Part shown: positions 1 through 5,078 of the stretch, piece after piece
How the letters are laid out: every line of letters starts with the position of its first letter
How positions within the stretch are numbered: the first letter of the stretch is position 1
Assembly (NCBI GenBank): GCA_002699335.1
Contig: PACG01000243.1
Location: 48,643 to 53,720, forward strand
Reading direction: 5' to 3'
Length of the DNA: 5,078 nucleotides
Source: Candidatus Poribacteria bacterium
Lineage (GTDB): Bacteria; Poribacteria; WGA-4E; UBA9662
Notes under the pieces: model-generated
Database searches by the model: none
What the model was told of the DNA's origin: nothing
Seen by the model: only the letters and a program-made list of their open reading frames with translations
Position numbers and translations under genes: made by a program

Positions 1-379
1 GATGGTTTGCTAGACTTCATAATTTAACTTTGGTAAATAGGAGCCAATTCGCGACTCCCGCCGTCTATCAAAAACAACATATTAGCCCTAACCTGATTCC
101 TCAGAATCCATTTGAAAATCAGAAAACCGTGTTAGGACCCTATCCGGGAAATTATGGTTTTTGTTCTCAATTTCTATAGATTCAGTCCTATCGACATTTT
201 TATACATAGAGTTATGTCACTTAGCGGAAAATGCATCGATTCTCGCTATACCGAAGTTTCTAAGATGGAAAGAATAGTAACGTATGTTGGTTTTTGAAAA
301 GTAGACCCCTGGGAAATTAGACTGCTGCGCGACATCTTTGGGGTTCATCCTTGGAGATTGGGAGAAATCGGGAATTGGA

Positions 380-406
380 AGAAGGCGGCGAAGTTGGTCG
401 CCTTCT
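380..406. promoter_or_regulatory. 10-bp inverted repeat (hairpin) upstream of the DUF4838 pseudogene
   Basis: AGAAGGCGGC at 380-389 pairs with GTCGCCTTCT at 397-406, including one G-U pair, around a 7-base loop. No T-run follows on either strand, so it does not look like a standard intrinsic terminator. It lies about 65 bases before the ATG at 471. It could be a terminator lacking its T-tract, an mRNA leader structure or an operator. The pairing is seen in the sequence; the role is a guess. Confidence 0.35.
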
Positions 407-458
407 AGATAAAGTCGCTGGATAGGTGCTGAGATGATTAGACACCGTGGTATCTATC

Positions 459-464
459 AGGAGA
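459..464 (+). promoter_or_regulatory. Shine-Dalgarno setting the start of the DUF4838 pseudogene
   Basis: AGGAGA lies six bases before the ATG at 471. This supports 471 as the original start, because the translation from there begins with a hydrophobic export-like segment and then runs straight into family-typical sequence. Confidence 0.6.
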
Positions 465-470
465 TAGTGA

Positions 471-3218
471 ATGCACTTTTTGGCAACCGCTACACTTTTA
501 ACATGTGGGCTATTTCAGGCTGTAGAGCGAACGCCCACTGATGAAGGAGTAGAAATCTCTTTGGTCGAAAGCGGACATCCCAATACAACCATTGTAGTAG
601 CAGAGTCCACTCCTACCACTAACTTAGCTGCACTCGAACTTCAGTATCGTATGCATCAGATGACCGGAGCATGTTTACCAATTGCCGAGACGACCTTGGG
701 ATCGATGGCAACTGTTGTTCTCGTTGGAAAGAGTCAGGCCACCCGGAAACTTGGACTTCATGGGGAAGACTTCGAATCGCAGGAGTATCTAATTCAATTA
801 CTACCCAAGACATTAGTTCTGATAGGCCGAGACTGAAAAGAGACATCCGAGAACCGATCTGAGATCGGTCACACAACCTATGGTGACTCGCTTGATTCAT
901 CGGGCCACTGAATCTAATGGCGAGAACGATGAAACTATCGAACTCCCAGGTCTATTCGATAGATCAAGGTACCTGCTACGCCACCCATTATTTCCTGGAG
1001 CAGTTCTGTGGAATCCAATGGTACGGACCGACAGCACTTAACACTGTAGTTCCATCGCGTCGTACACTGACCATTATGGGAACAAATATACGCCGTTCTC
1101 CCGATTTGAAGCATCGTTATACGGTTGGGGGAGGGTGGCCTATTATCCATATCCAGTGGAATCAGCCGACCCCTGACCAGTTGAATCTCTATTGGTACCG
1201 TATGCAAATTGGTGGCGAGAAGTGGGCGGGCAATCATACCATCTGGACGGAAACAGTAGAAGAAATTTTCAACGACCCCGAATATCAGGCGGTGGGTAGA
1301 GGCAAAGGAAGCCAACTCTGCTACACACACGCATCCAAAGTTGGTAAAAGGCATGGCACAGGCAGCCCGTGACTTCTTTGATGACGAGTGTGCTTGCCCA
1401 ATGGACTGAAAGCCCTCGGCGACTACTTCGCGGTCGTACCTGACGACAATGCCTCCTGCTGCGAATGCGATAGGTGTCGAGAAATTTTGGCGATTAGCAC
1501 GCAGGATAAGCGCGGTCAAAGCCAATACAGCAATGCCCGCAACAGTTACTATGTATTCCAATTCATCAATGAAGTGGCCAAAGAGGTCAGAAATATACAT
1601 CCTGACAAGTTCATCGCGGAACTTGCATATGCGTCCTCTGCCTTACCCATCGAAGGGATTAGTACTGGAACCGAATATCAGTGCGGCTCCCTGTCTGCGA
1701 GTGTACTACGGCTACAATGCACCGGTCTTTGAGAATGACGAGGAGATTTATCGACTCTGGCTTGAAGATACGGACCGGCCTTTCTTCCTATGGAACTATT
1801 TTCATCACCCAATGGAACCGGCCGTGATCGGTCGTTAGCACTGTTTCCCATGCTGCTTCATGCCAGATGTGATCTCACGAGAAGTGAAACGCTATGCTGC
1901 GGACGGAAATACATGGTGTGTTCTTGTGTGGGATTGGTCAGCAGTTGGATTGCTGCCTATAGGTGCAAACTACCCTCAAAGCGGATACAGATTACGAGGA
2001 ACTAGTCAGCGAGGCTTTCACCAACTACTTCGGCTCAGCTGCAGTTCCGATGCAACGGTTCTATCAGCGTATCTCAGACATCAACCGTCAGGAAGGAATT
2101 GTCGGCACCAATCAGAAATTGTCCTGGCTAAAACTCGGTATAATTGAACGCATGAAGATGCTAGAACGTGACACGAGGAATCAGTAAAAATCGCCAGCAC
2201 AGATCCCGAGAAGAAACGTGTTGAGACCTGGGAGCAGGGAGTTTGGGATTACATGGAGGCTGGTCATGAGCAATTCTACGTAAAGGTGTATGAGAAGACG
2301 CCACATACTTCAATTGCACCAGGATATATTGAGAGAGTGCTAGTGACCGCAAATTGGGCCGGAGACAAACCATCATATACGCTTGTCAACGGTCATGAGA
2401 TGATTGAAAGCGAAGATGGAGTACTTGGTACAAAAGAGGCCAAGTTGGTAGGTGAGAATGACGATGATCGGCACTGGATGGCCTATGGTCCCGATGGTGT
2501 ATGGGTTCAATTTAATCTGATGAAACCCTATCGTGTGGATGAAATCCGCATCTGGAATTACAAGCAGAACGTAGGATATGGCCTGAGCCAACGAGGGATG
2601 AAGAACGTCCGGATAGAATACACGGTTCAAAGTACGCTGATTGGCATCCACTCAAAGTATCAGAGTTGTGCAAAGCACATGATAGGAAACCTACCTCTGT
2701 TAGTAAAATTATTGAAGCTAAGGGTAAACAGCTGCGCTTAATCCGAATCACTTCTGTGGGTGATGTCGGGGAAGCTAATTGGTTTGAGCCAGACTCGGAG
2801 CGAACAGAAGTTGGGCTCGGTCAAGTGCGTTTCTACGGAATTGCCAGAATAAGCGATTCCATCAACCTTTCAGCACGACAGTTATCTGTACAAATAGACC
2901 GCTATCAGCCAAAGGGAGGGAGTAATAACCACCTGTCCACGGGGCATCAACCTTACTGTACTTTTGACTTGGGAATTAACCTCGTCAATACAGCGAGCGC
3001 CTATTCCGCCAGTGGACAACGGATCGGAAAACTCATCACTCATCATCTCCATGGAGAATATATCTTGATATCCAAAGACAGTGAACTTAGTCTTGAACCA
3101 CGCACCCACCTATAACTTCGGCTATCAGGTAATTGAGGACGCGATTGTCCGGAGTCTGGATGCTGCAAACAGATTGTATCGATCTCCTATGATGAAAGGT
3201 CAGCAGAGAGCAAGCTGA
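471..3218 (+). pseudogene. DUF4838 protein with F5/8 type C-like domain, multiply frameshifted
   Basis: This is the remains of one gene of about 915 codons; DUF4838 has no established activity but occurs in secreted proteins near glycoside hydrolases. The N-terminus (hydrophobic residues 3-17) looks like a weak signal peptide. Family-like motifs follow in order. ALELQYRMHQMTGACLPI is at about 621-680. LPGLFD (943-960) leads into GTCYATHYFLEQFCGIQWYG. KLVKGMAQAARDFF is near 1340, GDYFAVVPDDN near 1420, WNYFHHPMEP near 1789 and MPDVISREVKRYA from 1860. GVFLCGIGQQLD is at 1915-1950 and YIERVLVTANW near 2325. A discoidin-like segment covers about 2400-2850 (VDEIRIWNY, RGMKNVRIEY, DWHPL, LGQVRFYG), and a separate tail ends NHAPTYNFGYQVIEDAIVRS and stops at TGA 3216-3218. 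Frame changes fall near 903, 961, 1328, 1392, 1655, 1910, 2172, 2634 and 3095. In-frame stops are TGA 834, TAG 1836 and TAG 1960. The order of motifs is certain; whether the breaks are real or consensus errors is not. Confidence 0.85.
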
Positions 3219-3255
3219 ACAACCACAACTTACACTCAACAGAAAGGGATAAAAT

Positions 3256-4038
3256 ATGAATCTCTCAGTACTTTCCTACTCATTTCGAGGTTTGCTTGCC
3301 GAGGGCAAGATGGACCTATTCGGATACCTAGAAACGTGCAAATATCGTTATCATCTCTCCAGCGCCGATATTTGGAGCGGCTTTTTTCCAAGTACAGAGC
3401 CCGACTATCTGAAAAAAGTAAAGGAAGGGCTGAACGGACGCGAACTGGTTCTAGCCGATCTCTGTGTGGATGGCGCACATATATGGGAGTCGCAACCTGA
3501 TGTTCGGGAGCGAAACTACCAAAACGCTAGGACTTACCTAAAAGTTGCGGACGTTCTTGGAGCGAGGTTTATGCGCGTTGATGCCGGAGGCCGGGAAGAA
3601 ATCTGGACGGATGAAGAATTCGATCACATTGTCATACGATATAAGGAATATGCGCAATGGGCGTATGATCACGGATTCAAAGTTGGTATCGAAAACCATT
3701 GGGGACCTGAACGCGTATGGCAAAACCTGAAGTTGGTATACGAGGCAGTAGACCATCCGGGATTTGGGGTGTCATGTCACATTGGTGGGTGGGCAGGTAC
3801 GCCTGAAGAGGTCGCAGAAGCTGACCGGCTAGTAGCACCATGGGTGTCGCACACGCACATTGCTTGGAATATCAGTGAAGGAAACTTGATGGAGAAACTG
3901 AAAAACCTGTGGGACGTAGGCTATCAGGGATACTATAGTGCTGAACACCACAGTGCTGAAAACGAATATGGTGCAGTTGCCATCCAACTGGCTAAGGTTC
4001 GTGATGTACTCGACAAACTACGCACTGGAACTGCCTAG
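3256..4038 (+). CDS. Sugar phosphate isomerase/epimerase, xylose isomerase-like TIM barrel
   Basis: This is an intact 260-residue cytoplasmic protein of the AP-endonuclease-2/xylose-isomerase-like TIM-barrel family (PF01261). The family includes IolE/IolI-type inosose enzymes, hydroxypyruvate isomerases and ketose 3-epimerases, which use a divalent metal to move protons on sugars; the length is normal. Visible marks are an N-terminal strand LSVLSYSF, the ADIW segment at 37-40, a GARFMRVDAGG strand at 102-112, and four likely metal or active-site positions: E146 in IENHWG, H175 in CHIGGW, H199/H201 in SHTHIAW and E230 in SAEHH. The ATG at 3256 is supported by AAAGGGA six bases upstream and lies 37 bases after the pseudogene's stop. 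No signal peptide is present. The substrate cannot be read from sequence. Unlike its neighbours it has no frameshift or stop and keeps its core residues, so it is probably functional. It presumably worked with the upstream DUF4838 protein and the downstream dehydrogenase in sugar catabolism. Confidence 0.88.
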   Translation: MNLSVLSYSFRGLLAEGKMDLFGYLETCKYRYHLSSADIWSGFFPSTEPDYLKKVKEGLNGRELVLADLCVDGAHIWESQPDVRERNYQNARTYLKVADVLGARFMRVDAGGREEIWTDEEFDHIVIRYKEYAQWAYDHGFKVGIENHWGPERVWQNLKLVYEAVDHPGFGVSCHIGGWAGTPEEVAEADRLVAPWVSHTHIAWNISEGNLMEKLKNLWDVGYQGYYSAEHHSAENEYGAVAIQLAKVRDVLDKLRTGTA

Positions 4039-4097
4039 TCGGATGATTTCAACAAACTCATAAACTGTGTTTCAGATGACGGTTAAAATGAACAAAT

Positions 4098-4115
4098 GGT
4101 GAGTTGTTACTCACC
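4098..4115. promoter_or_regulatory. Perfect 7-bp inverted repeat before the oxidoreductase remnant
   Basis: GGTGAGT at 4098-4104 and ACTCACC at 4109-4115 are perfect complements around the 4-base spacer TGTT. The repeat sits in the 103-base gap between the isomerase stop and the oxidoreductase start, 27 bases before the ATG at 4142. No T-run follows, so a simple terminator is unlikely. An operator, mRNA-processing hairpin or attenuator are all possible; the role is inference. Confidence 0.35.
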
Positions 4116-4126
4116 TCAATCGTTAT

Positions 4127-4132
4127 AGGAGA
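4127..4132 (+). promoter_or_regulatory. Shine-Dalgarno choosing ATG 4142 for the oxidoreductase remnant
   Basis: AGGAGA lies nine bases before the ATG at 4142. The in-frame TTG at 4133 directly abuts it and is too close to be used. The residues after 4142 (MNEKLRIGVIG) are exactly where proteins of this family begin. Confidence 0.6.
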
Positions 4133-4141
4133 TTGCCGTTA

Positions 4142-4460
4142 ATGAACGAAAAACTACGTATCGGTGTTATCGGTTGTGATGAGATTTCATGGAAAGCCAG
4201 GTGCCCGGGGATTGTTGCGGCGAAAAACGCTGAATATGCTATGGTCTCCAACATCCGTGAGGAATTGGCAAAGGAGCTCTCTTTGGAGTATGTGTCCGGT
4301 AAATCTGGCCAACCGGCACCTGAGCGTCAGAGTCAAAGAATGCCTTCAAACAGCTGACGATTGGAGCGCCAGAGAGGAGCACAGCTCATCAATTCTAGCA
4401 GGAGAGGAGCGATGGTGTCCCATTGCTTCGGGCTTAATACTTCCGATCGATGACTCATAG
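4142..4460 (+). pseudogene. Gfo/Idh/MocA oxidoreductase, large internal deletion and frameshift
   Basis: Intact members are NAD(P)-dependent sugar dehydrogenases of usually 330-400 residues; only about 319 bases remain here. In frame 2, residues 1-50 form the start of a Rossmann fold: strand LRIGVIG at 5-11, the turn CDEIS, PGIVAAK at 22-28, second strand AEYAMVS, then NIREELAKELSLEY. Two key positions look damaged: D13 stands where the glycine-rich loop normally has Gly, and N37 where an Asp usually ends strand 2. The frame leaves family-like sequence near 4295 and stops at 4355-4357. From about 4310 frame 3 reads VKECLQTADDW, SSSILAGEE, then PIASGLILPIDD to TAG 4458-4460, which resembles the family's C-terminal end. 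The simplest reading is loss of roughly 600-800 bases of the middle, joining both ends out of frame. The N-terminal call is firm; the C-terminal part is tentative. It probably acted on the same sugar pathway as the isomerase. Confidence 0.7.
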
Positions 4461-4476
4461 ACAAACCGCCTATGAG
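4454..4476. terminator. Inverted repeat after the oxidoreductase remnant, weak terminator candidate
   Basis: CTCATAG at 4454-4460 pairs with CTATGAG at 4470-4476 around a 9-base loop, so the left arm contains the TAG that ends the oxidoreductase remnant. It lies between plus-strand genes and the converging minus-strand PhyH remnant, a sensible place for a terminator. The stem is A/T-rich and no T-run follows on either strand, so termination is doubtful. Confidence 0.25.
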
Positions 4477-4761
4477 CCATAAAATACATCGTATTGGTCA
4501 ATCTGACCTGATGAAATGACTTCTAGTAAAAAGTCCTCACACCGCCATGAATAGAAAAACAATCTGGGGGTGGCCTTCCGTGATTTGAATTTTCGAGATC
4601 AGCATCAACGAAACTAGATCGTCCATTACCAAAATTCAAGGTCAAAGGAGCGTCATCAACCATCACAACCTTATCCTCCCTTTTCAGCCAAGTTATCACA
4701 GGGAAGATGAATCCCTACAACGAAATTGACGATTACACTGACCTGTAGTAAGTAGGAATAG
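4461..4761. other. Convergent gap with no confident gene
   Basis: The stretch lies between the end of the oxidoreductase remnant (+) and the end of the PhyH remnant (-). I see no family motif on either strand. Its only coding candidate is the minus-strand ORF at 4523-4663, listed separately. The right arm of the hairpin at 4454-4476 intrudes on its left end. Confidence 0.4.
4523..4663 (-). CDS. Possible 46-residue ORF or truncated gene start
   Basis: A minus-strand ATG at 4663-4661 opens 46 codons to a TAG at 4525-4523. GGGAGGA, read on the minus strand at 4680-4674, lies ten bases before it; an in-frame GTG immediately upstream of the ATG would be nearer. The product begins MVDDAPLTLNFGNGRSSFVD, and I recognise no family in it. 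It follows the PhyH remnant by 98 bases in the same direction, so it could be the surviving start of a decayed downstream gene. The ribosome-binding site is the main support; a chance ORF is quite possible. Confidence 0.2.
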   Translation of the reverse strand: MVDDAPLTLNFGNGRSSFVDADLENSNHGRPPPDCFSIHGGVRTFY

Positions 4762-5078
4762 CTACTCTTGAGCCAGAATAGGGTGCAAAGGATGGTCCTA
4801 TGGACCCCACCTGTCTCCATTTCGTTACCATCTCCTGCCGCGTCCCCCCGTGTAGCAGACATAATCCGGGATATAGATGATGGCGAACGCACGTCGTCGA
4901 TTAGAGGTTCGGTTGAGGCCTGCATAATGAAATCAACCGTGGTGAAATGTGACACCTCCAGCCGGCACTTCTGCCGCCACGGGACCCGGTAACCGATATC
5001 CCCAACTCGTCATCTTCTGGACGATACTCTCCCCATCAACCTTTAAGGCTATTGCTTCCAAACGGCCAAATTCGTGCG
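4762..5078 (-). pseudogene. Phytanoyl-CoA dioxygenase (PhyH) family, C-terminal part, disrupted
   Basis: Reading the minus strand from the right edge gives the C-terminal end of a PhyH-type Fe(II)/2-oxoglutarate oxygenase. One frame reads FGRLEAIALKVDGES, then SWGYRLPGPVAAEVPAGG, then VTFHHG. A TGA at 4935-4933 comes next, in the place of the usual HHGLTFH linker. The same frame continues FHYAGLNRTSNRRRAFAII and YIPDYVCYTGG. In the family, the His of FHYAG is the distal iron ligand and an Arg in the RRRAF segment binds 2-oxoglutarate; the HxD ligands would lie beyond the window. The frame changes at a six-G run (4849-4844), giving DAAGDGNEMETGGV. It changes again near 4800, giving DHPLHPILAQE and a TAG at 4764-4762. 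No open frame covers the whole segment. The family call is firm; the substrate is unknown, and the gene is oriented against the sugar cluster. Confidence 0.75.

Larger units (their letters stand above)
1..470. other. No recognisable gene; leader region of the DUF4838 pseudogene
   Basis: I see no gene I can name here. The plus strand is open without a start from the left edge to a TAG at 177-179. The 58 codons translate to an N-, Q- and P-rich stretch with no motif I know, so it could be the tail of an upstream gene or chance. A second short open stretch in frame 1 runs from 295 to the TAG at 406-408 (reading about DPWEIRLLRDIFGVHPW near its start) and has no start codon or ribosome-binding site. 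Frequent stops in the other frames and A/T-rich sequence in the first 300 bases suggest non-coding or decayed DNA. A hairpin at 380-406 and the Shine-Dalgarno at 459-464 are listed separately. Confidence 0.5.

Noticed and set aside
834..836. TGA as a recoded codon (selenocysteine or Trp)
   Set aside because: TAG stops also interrupt the same gene, frame changes occur nearby, and no SECIS-like hairpin is evident beyond a short palindrome. Recoding would not explain the frame shifts.
853..869. Perfect 7-bp palindrome ACCGATC-TGA-GATCGGT
   Set aside because: It lies inside family-like coding sequence of the DUF4838 pseudogene with a 3-base loop and no regulatory context, so chance is the simplest explanation.
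935..1600. 221-codon open frame on the minus strand, the second longest in the window
   Set aside because: It lies antisense to strongly family-typical DUF4838 sequence, shows no motif of its own and has no convincing ribosome-binding site. It is a shadow.
1904..1917. Programmed ribosomal frameshift at the AAA run
   Set aside because: About nine frame changes in one gene, in both directions and mostly at non-slippery sites, cannot be programmed. A single-base insertion is simpler.
471..4460. An operon of many small novel proteins
   Set aside because: The apparent small ORFs are consecutive pieces of one DUF4838 protein and one oxidoreductase. They lack their own ribosome-binding sites and match family motifs across their boundaries.
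4768..4992. 74-codon plus-strand open frame
   Set aside because: It is antisense to the PhyH remnant, whose motifs explain this sequence far better.
1..5078. CRISPR array, transposase, tRNA, rRNA or prophage elements
   Set aside because: No spaced direct repeats, terminal inverted repeats, DDE-type motifs, cloverleaf sequences or conserved rRNA segments were seen on either strand.

Overview
The window looks like a stretch of bacterial chromosome undergoing gene decay. One gene is intact and three are clear wrecks, separated by long gaps without recognisable genes. The families present are DUF4838, a sugar phosphate isomerase/epimerase TIM barrel, a Gfo/Idh/MocA oxidoreductase and a PhyH dioxygenase. 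This set is typical of Poribacteria and of related polysaccharide-degrading lineages such as Planctomycetes/Lentisphaerae and Latescibacteria-like bacteria. That assignment is inference from gene content and cannot be confirmed from the window. The density of frameshifts, stops and deletions would suit a host-associated genome losing genes, or a poor-quality consensus.

Layout. Bases 1-470 hold no recognisable gene, only a 10-bp hairpin and a good Shine-Dalgarno before 471. Bases 471-3218 (+) are one ancestral gene of about 915 codons. It encoded a secreted DUF4838 protein with a discoidin-like (F5/8 type C) domain and a distinct C-terminal tail. It is now broken by about nine frame changes and three in-frame stops, but its family motifs can be followed through all three frames almost without a gap. 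Bases 3256-4038 (+) are the intact 260-residue isomerase/epimerase. Bases 4142-4460 (+) are a collapsed Gfo/Idh/MocA gene: the NAD-binding start is in one frame, a probable C-terminal end is in another, and the middle is missing. Bases 4461-4761 hold no confident gene, but include a hairpin and a weak 46-codon minus-strand ORF with a good ribosome-binding site. Bases 4762-5078 (-) are the C-terminal third of a PhyH-type dioxygenase, with a stop and two frame changes, running off the window edge.

How they work together. The three plus-strand genes are co-directional, with gaps of 37 and 103 bases. They would once have formed a carbohydrate-use cluster: a secreted sugar-binding or sugar-processing protein, an isomerase/epimerase and a sugar dehydrogenase. 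Only the isomerase still reads as functional. I found no defence system, CRISPR array, transposase, tRNA or rRNA, and nothing that amounts to a new biological system. The most informative content is the reconstruction of the decayed genes, including the PhyH remnant, which does not appear as any single open frame.
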